A stretch of 64,000 nt of DNA from Acidobacteriota bacterium (GTDB lineage: Bacteria; Acidobacteriota; Blastocatellia; UBA7656). Of the stretch, positions 47,454 through 56,656 are shown in pieces (positions within the stretch are counted from its first letter, which is position 1; each line of letters begins with the position of its first letter). The position numbers and the translations under genes are program-made. The stretch covers positions 59,380 through 123,379 of the forward strand of contig JACQDB010000107.1 of NCBI GenBank assembly GCA_016201275.1. Reading direction: 5' to 3'. The notes beneath the pieces were generated by a model. It was not told the DNA's origin. It did no database searches and saw only the letters and a program-made list of their open reading frames with translations.

Positions 47454-48572
47454 TTGAGCAGCAAGAGAGATTACTATGAAGTGTTGGGCGTTGGTAAAAG
47501 CGCCACGGAACAGGAATTAAAACAGGCCTATCGCAAGATGGCCATTCAATATCACCCGGATAAAAACCCCGGCAATCACGAGGCCGAAGAAAAATTCAAA
47601 GAGATCAACGAAGCCTATCAGGTGTTGTCTTCGCCTGACCTGCGCGCCCGTTATGACAGCTACGGCCACGCCGGAGTCAGCGCCGGAGCCGGGGCGGGCG
47701 CAGGCTTTAGCGGCTTTGCCGGTTTTGAAGATATTCTCGGCGACCTCTTCGGGTTCGGCGATCTCTTCGGCGGCAGAAGCGGCAGACGCGCAGGGCCGCG
47801 ACGCGGTTCGGATTTACGCTACGACATCGAAATCACCCTCGAAGAAGCGGCACAAGGCATCAAGACCAAGATTCGCGTACCGCGTCTGGAAATCTGCGAT
47901 CTGTGTCGTGGCACGGGCGCTGCCGAAGGCACCTCGCCCACCACCTGCGCCACTTGTCAGGGTCGCGGCCAGGTCACCCGCCAGCAAGGCTTTTTTTCCG
48001 TCAGCCGCACCTGTTCAACCTGTCGCGGCACCGGCAAAGTCATACGTGATGTCTGTCGCGGTTGCCGTGGTGAAGGTCGCGTCGAGCGCGAAAAAACCTT
48101 AGAGATAAAAATACCGGCAGGCGTGGACACCGGCTCGCGTTTGCGTATGACGGGCGAAGGCGAGGCCGGAGAATTGGGCGGACCGCGCGGCGATTTGTAC
48201 GTGATGATTCACGTCAAAGACCATGAAATTTTTGAACGCCGCGATGTCAATCTTTATACCGCTTACAACATTTCCTTCACCCAGGCAGCGCTGGGAAGCG
48301 AAGTCATCGTGCCGACGCTTGACGGCGAAGAGTCGTTGAAGATTCCCGAAGGCACGCAAACCGGCTCGATCTTTCGCCTCAAAAGCAAAGGAATGCCGGC
48401 GCTGGGCGGACGCGGACGCGGCGATTTATTTGTTGCTGTTAATGTCGTGACGCCTACGAAACTCAACCGCGAACAAAAGCGCTTGCTCGAAGAGTTGGCG
48501 AAACTGGAACCGGCAAATCCAAACGAAGCCGACAAAGGCATCTTCAACAAAGTCAAAGATATTTTCGGATAG
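47454..48572 (+). CDS. dnaJ: Molecular chaperone DnaJ
   Basis: About 372 residues from a TTG start preceded by AAGGATAAGAG; the ATG further upstream adds 23 residues that are not DnaJ-like. J-domain (1-75) with YHPDKNPGN, then a Gly/Phe-rich region (GHAGVSAGAGAGAGFSGFAG), four zinc-binding CxxCxGxG motifs (CDLCRGTGA, CATCQGRGQ, CSTCRGTGK, CRGCRGEGR) and the C-terminal substrate domain (IKIPAGVDTGSRLRMTGEGE). All functional residues are present. It stimulates DnaK ATPase. It is last in the operon and is followed by a strong terminator. Confidence 0.95.
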   Translation: MSSKRDYYEVLGVGKSATEQELKQAYRKMAIQYHPDKNPGNHEAEEKFKEINEAYQVLSSPDLRARYDSYGHAGVSAGAGAGAGFSGFAGFEDILGDLFGFGDLFGGRSGRRAGPRRGSDLRYDIEITLEEAAQGIKTKIRVPRLEICDLCRGTGAAEGTSPTTCATCQGRGQVTRQQGFFSVSRTCSTCRGTGKVIRDVCRGCRGEGRVEREKTLEIKIPAGVDTGSRLRMTGEGEAGELGGPRGDLYVMIHVKDHEIFERRDVNLYTAYNISFTQAALGSEVIVPTLDGEESLKIPEGTQTGSIFRLKSKGMPALGGRGRGDLFVAVNVVTPTKLNREQKRLLEELAKLEPANPNEADKGIFNKVKDIFG

Positions 48573-48596
48573 CCGAAACCTTGCCGATTGAACTTC

Positions 48597-48640
48597 AAAA
48601 AGCGACAGGGCGAGTTGGTAAACTCGCCCTGTCGCTTTTT
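48597..48640. terminator. Bidirectional rho-independent terminator after dnaJ
   Basis: A perfect 20-bp stem AAAAAGCGACAGGGCGAGTT with its complement around loop GGTA, ending in TTTTT. The mirrored A-run lets it end the convergent response regulator gene (48669-49382) as well. Confidence 0.95.
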
Positions 48641-48668
48641 GTGTGAGAGCAACTCGCGCTCCCGCGCT

Positions 48669-49382
48669 TCATAATTCGTCGTTGAATTTATAGCCGACGC
48701 CCCAGACCGTCAGCACATATTTCGGCTTGCGCGGATTGGCTTCGATCTTGGTTCGCAGGCGGTTGACGTGCGGGTCTATGTTGCGCTTGTAGCCTTCATA
48801 GGAAGTGTCCCAAATGGCGTTCAGCAAATCGTTGCGCGCATAAACCGCACCGGGTTTCGTGGCCAGCAGTTTGAGAATGTTGAATTCGATAGGCGTCAAC
48901 GAAACTTCCCGGCCATCTACCGTAACCTTATAGCGTTCGAGGTCTATTTCCAACCCCCCGTGACGGATGATTTGCTCATCGGCAGATGTTTCAACAGGTT
49001 CTTCGGCAGCGCGTTTCAACAACGCGTTGATGCGTAATTCCAGTTCCACAATGTCGAAAGGTTTAGGCAGATAATCATCCGCGCCGCCCGCAAAGCCGGT
49101 GATTTTATCTTCAATCGCCGCCTTTTCCGTGAGCATGATGATGGGCGCTTTGACGCCTTTTTCGCGCAGCAACTGGCACAAGCGAAAGCCGTCAAGGCCG
49201 GGCATCACGACATCCAGCAATATGATATGCGGCGCGACGGTCAAGCCTTTTTCCAGACCTTGAATGCCGTCAATCGCTTCTTCGACCGCGTAGCCTTTGT
49301 CGTGCAGATACGCCGCTACCGAAGCCCGTATGGAATTGTTGTCATCTACGATGAGAACTCGTTTGCTGTGATTTTTCTCCAT
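48669..49382 (-). CDS. OmpR/PhoB-type response regulator
   Basis: 237 residues from the ATG at 49382. The receiver domain (1-120) has the acidic pair in LIVDDNN, the phosphorylation site Asp57 in ILLDVVMPGLDG, a Thr in IIMLTEKA and Lys in YLPKPFD. The C-terminal winged helix (about 140-235) has VSLTPIEFNILKLLATKPG, YARNDLLNAIWD and NRLRTKIEANPRKPKYVLTV. No kinase gene is next to it; dnaN lies upstream on the same strand. Target genes are unknown. Confidence 0.95.
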   Translation of the reverse strand: MEKNHSKRVLIVDDNNSIRASVAAYLHDKGYAVEEAIDGIQGLEKGLTVAPHIILLDVVMPGLDGFRLCQLLREKGVKAPIIMLTEKAAIEDKITGFAGGADDYLPKPFDIVELELRINALLKRAAEEPVETSADEQIIRHGGLEIDLERYKVTVDGREVSLTPIEFNILKLLATKPGAVYARNDLLNAIWDTSYEGYKRNIDPHVNRLRTKIEANPRKPKYVLTVWGVGYKFNDEL

Positions 49383-49423
49383 CAATCCATTCTAACCAAT
49401 TCAAGTTTTTCACGGGATGAAGT

Positions 49424-50542
49424 TCATAACAGACGCATAGGCATGACGACATATTTGTAATCGTAGCCATCGTCTTTCGCCGGTTTCAACATCGCCGGAC
49501 TCTGTTCGTCTTTGAACTCGAAGAGAATATCTTCAGCACCTGCATTGTTCAAAAAGTCTAACAAATACTGGGCATTGAAGCCTACGGTCACACTCGTGCC
49601 GTTGTAATCCACCGGAATCACCACTTTGGCATCGCCAACATCGGCGCTCTGCGAGGTGATGCTCAAGCGATTATCGTTGAACTCGAATTTGACGCTGCGG
49701 CTGCGTTCATCGGCCATCAAAGCCGCCTGGCGTATGGCCTGGGTGATGCGCTCGCCATTCAACGGCACCACTTTGTCATTGGTCTTCGGGATGACCAGAT
49801 CATAATTTGGAAACTGCCCGGACAATTTTCGGGTCGTCAATTTTCTCTGCCCTAATTGAAAGTAGAGATGATTGTCGTCGCTGGCAAAGCCCATCATCTC
49901 TTCCGACCCGGCTGTGAGTTTCAACATTTCGTTCAAAGCCTTTTTCGGAATGATGACATTGACGTTGACCGCTGCACTGCCGGCTGCGGATTGGTTGGCC
50001 ATCGAAGCCAGCGCCAGACGATGCCCGTCGGTTGCTACCATCTGCATCTGTTCATCCGTCAAAGCGAACAGCGCACCGTTGAGCGCATAACGCGACTCTT
50101 CCTGCGTGATCGAAAAAATCGTGCGATTGATGAGATGGTGCAAAGCCGGTGCGGGCATTTGCGTCGGATAGCTTTCCATCTGTGGCGTCGAAGGAAAATG
50201 CTCTTTGGCCTGGCCGACGATTTTAAATTCGGAACCGCCACAAGTGATCTTCACCCAGTCGTTGTCTTCTTTGACGAAGTGAATATCGGCGTCCGGCAGG
50301 TTTCGCACGATGTCGAAAAGTTTTTTCGCCTGCACGACGACTGCGCCGAATTTCACCACATCGGCGGCGCATTCGGTTTGCAACGACACATCCAAATCGG
50401 TAGCGACCAGCGAAATTAATGTGCTGGTCGAAGTTTCAAGCAAAACATTGGATAAAATCGGTATGGTGTTTTTCTTTTCAACCACCCCTTGTAAAAGATT
50501 CAACTCTTTCTGTATGTCTGCTTTATTAATCGTAAACTGCAT
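49424..50542 (-). CDS. dnaN: DNA polymerase III sliding clamp (beta subunit)
   Basis: 372 residues, the usual length. Three repeated clamp domains are visible, beginning MQFTINKADIQKELNLLQGV and continuing with IPILSNVLLE, ALNGALFALTDEQMQMVATD-type core and DGHRLALAS. It ends YKYVVMPMRLL, the typical C-terminal motif (MPMRL). AAAGGAG precedes the ATG. dnaN usually lies beside dnaA and recF; here it lies between a response regulator and der, so the replication origin cannot be placed here by this gene. No DnaA-box cluster was recognised. Confidence 0.96.
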   Translation of the reverse strand: MQFTINKADIQKELNLLQGVVEKKNTIPILSNVLLETSTSTLISLVATDLDVSLQTECAADVVKFGAVVVQAKKLFDIVRNLPDADIHFVKEDNDWVKITCGGSEFKIVGQAKEHFPSTPQMESYPTQMPAPALHHLINRTIFSITQEESRYALNGALFALTDEQMQMVATDGHRLALASMANQSAAGSAAVNVNVIIPKKALNEMLKLTAGSEEMMGFASDDNHLYFQLGQRKLTTRKLSGQFPNYDLVIPKTNDKVVPLNGERITQAIRQAALMADERSRSVKFEFNDNRLSITSQSADVGDAKVVIPVDYNGTSVTVGFNAQYLLDFLNNAGAEDILFEFKDEQSPAMLKPAKDDGYDYKYVVMPMRLL

Positions 50543-50702
50543 GGCGCGACTCCTTTCTTACGGCTCGAATATTGATGGGTTTTACTTATTTGGACGTTCC
50601 TTTTTAATGCACCGGAGCGCGTAAGTCAACGCGCATAGAACATCAAAAATAGTTTTCTAACCACCGGCTGTCAGGTGAAAAAATGCTTCTCGCTTTCCCG
50701 CC

Positions 50703-52253
50703 TCATTCGCCGCCTTTTTTGCGGCGTTGTTTGATGCGAATCGGGGTGGCGAAAAAATCGAACTCTTCGCGCAGGCGGTTTTCAATGTAACGCTCATAAG
50801 AAAAATGCAGTTTGGCTTTCGGGCTGCGCGACGAGGTGAACAAAATAAACGTCGGTGGACGTATGCCGCCCTGCGTGATGTACAAGACGCGCAAAGGATG
50901 ACGCGAAGGCGTGGTCGCTTTCGGTTGTTCGAGGTTGCGCTCAAAGAAGCGATTGATTTCAGAAGTCGAAATGCGAAAGCTGCGCGCCGCGTAAGCCTGG
51001 CGCGCCAGTTCCAACAACTTCGTCACACGCTGCCCGCTCTTGGCCGATATAAACACAATCGGCGCATAGCTGGCGAACTTCATCATGTCGCGTATGCGGG
51101 TTTCGTATTGTTTGGTGGTGTAGGTATCTTTTTCGATGGCGTCCCATTTGTTGACGGCGATAATCAAACTCACTCCGGCCTCGTGGGCGTAGCCGCCTAT
51201 GGTGGCGTCGAGCGCCGTAGGCCCTTCAATCGCATCAATCATCAGAATCGCTACGTGAGCGCGTTCCAGATGGCGGCGCGACATCACCACCGAAAGTTTT
51301 TCGGCCATCAAATCGGTCTTGCCTTTACGACGTATGCCCGCCGTGTCTATCAATTTGAACAACGTGCCAGCGTATTCAATCTCGGTGTCAACGGCGTCGC
51401 GTGTGGTGCCGGGAATCGCCGACACAATGACGCGCTCTTCGCCGGTCAGGCGATTGACCAAAGAGGATTTGCCGACATTCGGGCGACCGACGATGGCCAG
51501 CGTCAACTCTTCGAGTTTGTCATCCGTAGCATCGGGGGCGCGGATGACTTCAACGGCGGCGTCAAGCAGTTCCGCAACGCCTGTGCCGTGTTCGGCGGCA
51601 AGCGGAAAGACTTCATCAAATCCCCAACGCGCAAACTCCATAGCGTCGGCTTCCAGTTTCGCGCTGTCCACTTTGTTGGCGGCTACGAAAACCGGCTTGT
51701 GCATGGAGCGCGCCAGTTCCGCCAGTTCTTCATCCAACGGCGTGATGCCGGCTCGTGCATCAACGACCAGTAAAATCAACGCCGCTTCGTCGAGCGCGGC
51801 GCGCGCCTGCGTCAAAATATTGGCGGGGATTAATTCTTTTTCATCGGGAATGATGCCGCCGGTATCCACCAGGCGAAATTCCCGCGTCAACCATTCGACG
51901 CGCCCATAAATGCGGTCGCGGGTGATGCCCGATTCGTCGCCGACGATGGAACGCCGCGTCCCCGTGAGCTTGTTGAACAAAGTTGATTTGCCGACGTTCG
52001 GGCGACCAAGGATCACCACGATTGGCATCGTCTGGGGCGGGTGCTGATGGGTTGAAGCCGTCGCGGCTTGCGGTTCATTTGCTAATTCATCCAACTCTGC
52101 TGGATCGTTGATGACCTCGTCCGTCATTACCGCTGGTGGATTTGCGACCCCGGGTGCAAAGGCAACCGGATGTCTTTTACTTTTGGAATTGTCCTTTCTC
52201 CTAGACGTTCTTTTTTCAGGCCCTGGGGCTCGCTTGGTTTTGCTCTTCGCCAT
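50703..52253 (-). CDS. der: Ribosome biogenesis GTPase Der (EngA)
   Basis: 516 residues. Two GTPase domains have the motifs GRPNVGKSTLFNKLTG with DTGG, and GRPNVGKSSLVNRLTG with DTAG, both followed by NKxD motifs (NKVD and NKWD). The C-terminal KH-like domain ends RIKQRRKKGGE. It acts in assembly of the 50S subunit. Beyond the family norm (about 440-490 residues) it has a basic, disordered N-terminal extension of about 75 residues rich in Lys, Arg and Pro. The ATG at 52253 has a good ribosome site (GAGGAAGG), so the extension is probably real. Confidence 0.95.
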   Translation of the reverse strand: MAKSKTKRAPGPEKRTSRRKDNSKSKRHPVAFAPGVANPPAVMTDEVINDPAELDELANEPQAATASTHQHPPQTMPIVVILGRPNVGKSTLFNKLTGTRRSIVGDESGITRDRIYGRVEWLTREFRLVDTGGIIPDEKELIPANILTQARAALDEAALILLVVDARAGITPLDEELAELARSMHKPVFVAANKVDSAKLEADAMEFARWGFDEVFPLAAEHGTGVAELLDAAVEVIRAPDATDDKLEELTLAIVGRPNVGKSSLVNRLTGEERVIVSAIPGTTRDAVDTEIEYAGTLFKLIDTAGIRRKGKTDLMAEKLSVVMSRRHLERAHVAILMIDAIEGPTALDATIGGYAHEAGVSLIIAVNKWDAIEKDTYTTKQYETRIRDMMKFASYAPIVFISAKSGQRVTKLLELARQAYAARSFRISTSEINRFFERNLEQPKATTPSRHPLRVLYITQGGIRPPTFILFTSSRSPKAKLHFSYERYIENRLREEFDFFATPIRIKQRRKKGGE

Positions 52254-52343
52254 ACACCTTCCTCATTTCTTATTCACAGTGAATGTAGCTTGCGGCTTGT
52301 GGCTTTTACAAGCTATTGTGAAGCGGCTAAAATTTTGCCTGCC

Positions 52344-52817
52344 ATGTTTGCCAAACTCAAAACCTGGTTGACCAAACCGCCAGCGCGCTCGGCGCATCTG
52401 GCTTTGGGCGAACGCGGCGAACGTGCGGCTCTCGAATATCTGCGAACCGTCGAAGGCTTTACGATTGTGGCGACCAATTTCAAAGTGCCGCTGGGTCGCG
52501 GACTTCGCAATCAGAAAATCACCGGCGAAATTGACCTCATCGCTTACGACAACGAGACCTTGGTTTTCATTGAAGTCAAAACCCGCACTTCCGACCGTTA
52601 TGCCGCGCCGGAACGTGCCGTTGATTTACGCAAACAACGGCAAATCGCCCGCGCCGCTCGTCGTTACCGGCAAATGATGAAGGTGGCGGATGAGCCGCAT
52701 CGCTATGATGTGGTGACCGTCATTCCGCAACCGCAAGGGAATAAAATTGAACTGCTGCGATTTTATTTCGATGATTCGGTCTTTCTTCGCGGCAGCTATT
52801 TCAACCGCGAACCCTAG
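52344..52817 (+). CDS. YraN-family (UPF0102) endonuclease-like protein
   Basis: 157 residues from the ATG at 52344. The Holliday-junction-resolvase-like fold shows GERGERAALEYLRTVEGF, the acidic and Lys residues of the nuclease core in GEIDLIAYDNETLVFIEVK and RTSDRYAAPERAVDLRKQRQ. YraN proteins are widespread with a presumed role in DNA processing that is not established. The longer open frame reaching 52170 overlaps der on the opposite strand and is not needed. It diverges from der, with 90 bp between, and precedes the VWA gene. Confidence 0.9.
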   Translation: MFAKLKTWLTKPPARSAHLALGERGERAALEYLRTVEGFTIVATNFKVPLGRGLRNQKITGEIDLIAYDNETLVFIEVKTRTSDRYAAPERAVDLRKQRQIARAARRYRQMMKVADEPHRYDVVTVIPQPQGNKIELLRFYFDDSVFLRGSYFNREP

Positions 52818-52933
52818 AGGTGAACAGACTCGCTAGACTCGCTGGACTTGCTCGACTAAACTTACTCAAGGAGTTTACCAAAAACTTCCAGCCCGTCTAT
52901 ATGAAGGATGATTCTGCCAAATCTGGAGGCAAT

Positions 52934-54142
52934 ATGAAGCGATTAGGTCTTTGGCGCATGGTCGCCATTGTTGGTCTGTTGGGAGCGTTGATGTTCAGCG
53001 TGTTGCCGCCACGCGCTATTGTCGAGGCGCAGAGCGGACGCCAACCGGCAAAAAAGAATGTCGAAAAGAAAACCGATGAACAAAAAGGCGATAACAAAAC
53101 GAAGTCGAAGGATGACAATCAGGAGCCGATTCCGCCGCTGACCAAAGAGCAGAAAGACGAGCCGCCAATTAAAATCGCCACCCAGGTTGTCGGCGTGGAA
53201 ATTTCCGTCATTGATAAAAAGACAGGTCGCCTGATTCCCGGTTTGACGAAGAAAAACTTCAAGGTTTACGAAGACAACATTCAACAGGAGATCACCAATT
53301 TTTCGAGCGGCGAAGGCCCGGCCACCGTCGTGCTGTTGATAGACAATGGCTTTCAGAATCGCTATTTCAAAGGCTATTTCAATCCGACTTTCGCACAGGA
53401 GATTTTTCAATCGGCGGCGGGATTCATCCAGAATTTTGTGAAACCGAAAGACTACGTTAGCCTCATCACGTTCAGTATGCGGCCAAAAGTTATACAGGAT
53501 TTCACCAATAACGGGGCGCAATTGTATTCGGCTTTGAACGCCGCCTCCCGTGACACTTTGAATTTCAGCGAGTCCAATATCTATGATGGCTTATCGTTTG
53601 CGCTGCTCGGCGGCAAGGCCTATCAACTGTATAACGAACAGGCTGGCGAGTCAGAATACGTAGGCTTGCAGGAAGTCGAAGGGCGCACGGCGATCATCCT
53701 CATCACCACCGGCATAGATACCTTCAGCCGCATCACCTTTGACAAAGCCTTGCGGATCACTTCCAACGCCGGAGTGCCGATTTTCACCATCGGCGTGGGT
53801 AATCTTTTCTATAAAAAGTATGAACAGAATTTCCCGCCGGAATTACGGCTCACCTATTTACAGGCGTTCAATCAACTCGGCGCTTTTGCCGAGCGCACCG
53901 GCGGCTCCTACTTTCCTATGACCTTCGAGAGCGAGATCCCACAAATCATGCGCTCCATCGAAGTGCTGCTCCGCAATCAATACGACCTCGGTTATGTGCC
54001 GACCAACACGCGGCGCGAAGGCAAAGAGCGCAAAATCAAATTGGAAGTTGACCTGGATGGCGACGGTCAGCCGGATAATAAACATTTGGAATTGCGCTAC
54101 CGCAATCGCTACTTTGAACCCGGCGAAAAACCCAAGAAGTAA
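52934..54142 (+). CDS. VWFA-related acidobacterial domain protein, degenerate MIDAS
   Basis: About 402 residues from ATG 52934 (GGAGG just upstream, spacing 4). A signal peptide or anchor (MVAIVGLLGALMFSVLPP) precedes a Lys/Asp-rich linker. It is followed by an N-terminal beta domain (VEISVIDKKTGRLIPGLTKK and FKVYEDNIQQEI) and a VWA domain in which the metal site reads LLIDNGFQNRYF rather than DxSxS. Metal-dependent binding is therefore unlikely in the usual way. The layout is that of TIGR03436-type proteins. A GTG start at 52820 is possible but lacks support. Confidence 0.85.
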   Translation: MKRLGLWRMVAIVGLLGALMFSVLPPRAIVEAQSGRQPAKKNVEKKTDEQKGDNKTKSKDDNQEPIPPLTKEQKDEPPIKIATQVVGVEISVIDKKTGRLIPGLTKKNFKVYEDNIQQEITNFSSGEGPATVVLLIDNGFQNRYFKGYFNPTFAQEIFQSAAGFIQNFVKPKDYVSLITFSMRPKVIQDFTNNGAQLYSALNAASRDTLNFSESNIYDGLSFALLGGKAYQLYNEQAGESEYVGLQEVEGRTAIILITTGIDTFSRITFDKALRITSNAGVPIFTIGVGNLFYKKYEQNFPPELRLTYLQAFNQLGAFAERTGGSYFPMTFESEIPQIMRSIEVLLRNQYDLGYVPTNTRREGKERKIKLEVDLDGDGQPDNKHLELRYRNRYFEPGEKPKK

Positions 54143-54225
54143 CCACGGTAAGCGGTAGTCGGCACGCGGCATTCGGTTTAATAAACCGGAGCCATCTGCC
54201 AACTACCGACTACCGACCACTAATA

Positions 54226-54981
54226 ATGAACGAACTACCATTCACCATAGAAACTCGTCTTGCCGATATTTTCACAGACGCCTTGAATTCACTGGTCAAA
54301 AAAGAGACGCCGCAAGTCGAAGCCCGCTTCTATCCGTACACCGGACTGTCTTCGACTATACGCTTACGGCAAGGCCGCATTTATGCTCGCGTCTCCGACA
54401 TCTTGACCGACGCGCCCAGAGATGTGCTGTACGCTTTGGCCTCTATATTGATTGCTAAACTGTATCGCTTGAAACCGCTGAAAGAGCAGAATCAAATCTA
54501 TCGCCAATACATACTCGATCAAGCGGTGATGGATGCTTCGGATGCGTCGAGGCGCGAACGCGGTTACAAAATCACCTCGCCACCACAGGGCAAAATTTAT
54601 GACTTGAACGAACTCTTCGATGAACTCAATTCACAATACTTTGCCGACCGGATTGCGCGCCCTGTGCTGTCGTGGAGTCCGCGAAATTCGCGCCGCGTTC
54701 TCGGTCATCACGATAATATTCACGATGCGATTATCATCAGCCGCGCTCTTGATAGCCTGAAAACGCCGCGTTATGTCGTGGCCTTTGTTCTTTATCACGA
54801 GATGCTGCATATCAAACATCCGCAGCGCGTCGTCAACGGCAGAAAAATTTCTCACGACCGCAACTTCCGCGATGACGAGCGCCGTTTTCAGCATTTCGAT
54901 ACGGCGACGAAATGGCTTGAGCAAAATGCCTTACCGGTTCGCCGCCGCCGCCAGCGTGCTGTGCGCCGGACTTTTTCATAA
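54226..54981 (+). CDS. SprT-like zinc metallopeptidase domain protein
   Basis: 251 residues. The second half has the SprT-like pattern: YDLNELFDELNSQYFADRIA, then WSPRNSRRVLGHHDNIHDAI and the zinc motif YHEMLHIKHP (HEMLH at 191-195). A His downstream (FRDDERRFQHFDTATKWL) may be the third ligand. The first half (1-120) is a family-specific extension. SprT-like proteins are linked to DNA-protein crosslink repair in eukaryotes, but the bacterial role is not established. A terminator follows at 55131. Confidence 0.8.
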   Translation: MNELPFTIETRLADIFTDALNSLVKKETPQVEARFYPYTGLSSTIRLRQGRIYARVSDILTDAPRDVLYALASILIAKLYRLKPLKEQNQIYRQYILDQAVMDASDASRRERGYKITSPPQGKIYDLNELFDELNSQYFADRIARPVLSWSPRNSRRVLGHHDNIHDAIIISRALDSLKTPRYVVAFVLYHEMLHIKHPQRVVNGRKISHDRNFRDDERRFQHFDTATKWLEQNALPVRRRRQRAVRRTFS

Positions 54982-55130
54982 AGTGCGGGAACAAAATTTT
55001 AGAGCTTGCGTTAGATAAAAGTGAAAAAGGTTCTAATCTAGGAGAAAGAGGTTTTGTGGATGTGCCTCCATTTCTTCCTCCAAAGTTGGAATCCGATTCA
55101 GAACAGAGAATCCTTCTCCTTGGGTGATTA

Positions 55131-55161
55131 GGGGCGCAACCGCAGCGCCCCTTTTCTTTTT
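55131..55161 (+). terminator. Rho-independent terminator after the SprT-like gene
   Basis: Stem GGGGCGC / GCGCCCC, seven-base loop AACCGCA, followed by TTTTCTTTTT. A tiny frame (55056-55127, GTG start, AGGAG 11 bases upstream, 23 residues) ends just before it; I do not call it a gene. Confidence 0.85.
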
Positions 55162-55219
55162 GCTATTCACCACTTCACGAAGCCACTACCGAATGACAAA
55201 ACCAACCGCGACCGCCGTT

Positions 55220-55260
55220 GTTGAGAAGCGGTCTTTGACCGCGAATGCCGGCCTCTCAAC
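55220..55260. repeat. GTTGAGA hairpin related to family A palindromes
   Basis: GTTGAGAAGCGGTC...GACCGC and closing GGCCTCTCAAC. The same arm motif (GTTGAGAGGCGGTC) occurs at 21111 and 26772. The remaining gap to 55470 contains nothing else I can support. Confidence 0.55.
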
Positions 55261-55469
55261 ATTATCTGAGATTATCTTGCAATGCAGGACGATTGAATGC
55301 CTCTTTCTTGCATTGCCGTATTGGCAAAACCTCTGGCAATCTCTTTCGCGGTTTCCACTCGTAATAGTAGCCGTGATTCAATGATTGGTTCATGCTGCTA
55401 CCAATTGCAAAAGCACAAGGTTCAGCTTGACCTTCGCACTGTGCTTATCGAAAGGCTAACCGCTACCCT

Positions 55470-56594
55470 ATGGAAAACTCTGTGACTAGCAAAATGGAAA
55501 TTGAAAAACCCGCTTCGCAAAATCAAGCGACGCCACGGCTACCAATCGAGGCGCAACCGCAAGCCGCAACCGTTGTCGAGCGATTGCTGGAACGCAATCT
55601 AGTTCCAGACCGTCTCATACGTTTGATCATCCGGCGCATCTGCGCGGCGCGGCTGCGCGAACAACAAGTCGGCGGCGCGGCGCAACAGGCTTTGCGAAAA
55701 CACCAATTCATCGCGGAGTTGCAGCACAGCCCCATCGCCATTCACACCCAGGATGCCAACGCCCAGCATTACGAAGTGCCCGCCGAATTTTTTCACGCGG
55801 TGTTGGGCAAGCGTTTGAAATACAGTTGCGGCTATTGGCCAGATGGCGTGCAAACCCTCGATGAATCGGAAGCGGCGATGCTGGAACTTTATTGCCAGCG
55901 CGCTCAACTCGAAGACGGTCAGGAGGTTTTAGAGTTAGGTTGCGGCTGGGGTTCTTTGTCGCTTTATCTGGCCGAGCGTTTTCCCCAATCGCGCATCGTC
56001 GGCGTCTCCAATTCTCGAACCCAGAAAGCCTTTATTGAAGCGCAGGCGAAACATTCAGGGCTATCGAATCTCGAAATTCGCACGGCGGATATGAACGACT
56101 TTGACGCGGCGGCGCAATTTGACCGCATCGTTTCCATAGAGATGTTCGAGCATATGCGAAATTATGAAACGCTTTTATCGCGCATCGCTTCGTGGCTGAA
56201 GCCCGACGCTTTGTTATTCGTACACATCTTCACGCACAAGCAATTCGCTTATCCGTATGAAGTGCGCGATGCTTCGGATTGGATGGCGAAATATTTTTTC
56301 ACCGGCGGCATTATGCCTAGCGACGACCTGCTTGGTGAATTTCAACAAGACTTGAAATTGATAGAGCATTGGCAGGTGGACGGCACACATTATCAAAAAA
56401 CTTCCGAAGCCTGGTTGACGCGAATGGACGACCAACGCGAGAAGATTCTCGAACTCTTCGCGCAAACTTATGGCGAAGCGCAGAAGCGGCGTTGGTTGGT
56501 GCGCTGGCGCTTATTTTTTATGGCCTGCGCCGAATTGTTCGGCTATCAGGGCGGCAGTCAATGGCTGGTCTCGCATTACCTCTTCAAGAAATAA
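55470..56594 (+). CDS. Cyclopropane-fatty-acid-synthase-like SAM-dependent methyltransferase
   Basis: 374 residues. The CFAS-type region has QHYEVPAEFFHAVLGKRLKY, SCGYWPDG, the SAM motif VLELGCGWGSLSLYL (about 153-167) and VSIEMFEHMRNYETLLSRIA, FVHIFTHKQFAYPYEV. The EFF and MFEHMRNYE motifs are those of the cyclopropane and mycolic acid synthase group. The N-terminal 90 residues are variable and Gln/Ala-rich. The exact substrate is uncertain; short-form members of the family act on lipids or unknown acceptors. No ribosome site is evident before the ATG. Confidence 0.82.
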   Translation: MENSVTSKMEIEKPASQNQATPRLPIEAQPQAATVVERLLERNLVPDRLIRLIIRRICAARLREQQVGGAAQQALRKHQFIAELQHSPIAIHTQDANAQHYEVPAEFFHAVLGKRLKYSCGYWPDGVQTLDESEAAMLELYCQRAQLEDGQEVLELGCGWGSLSLYLAERFPQSRIVGVSNSRTQKAFIEAQAKHSGLSNLEIRTADMNDFDAAAQFDRIVSIEMFEHMRNYETLLSRIASWLKPDALLFVHIFTHKQFAYPYEVRDASDWMAKYFFTGGIMPSDDLLGEFQQDLKLIEHWQVDGTHYQKTSEAWLTRMDDQREKILELFAQTYGEAQKRRWLVRWRLFFMACAELFGYQGGSQWLVSHYLFKK

Positions 56595-56656
56595 CTTCAC
56601 CTTGGGCGACCGCTTCAACGGCGCACAAAGCCCGAAAAACCGGCCTGTTTTTATAG

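Noticed and set aside
49424..50700. Replication origin near dnaN
   Set aside because: There is no dnaA or recF next to it and no DnaA-box cluster was seen.
50727..51773. Long plus-strand open frame (348 codons) opposite der
   Set aside because: Der motifs are complete on the minus strand; this frame has no domain and is a codon-bias shadow.
55056..55127. 23-codon gene before the terminator at 55131
   Set aside because: It has a GTG start with a distant AGGAG, but it is too short and unsupported by any motif.
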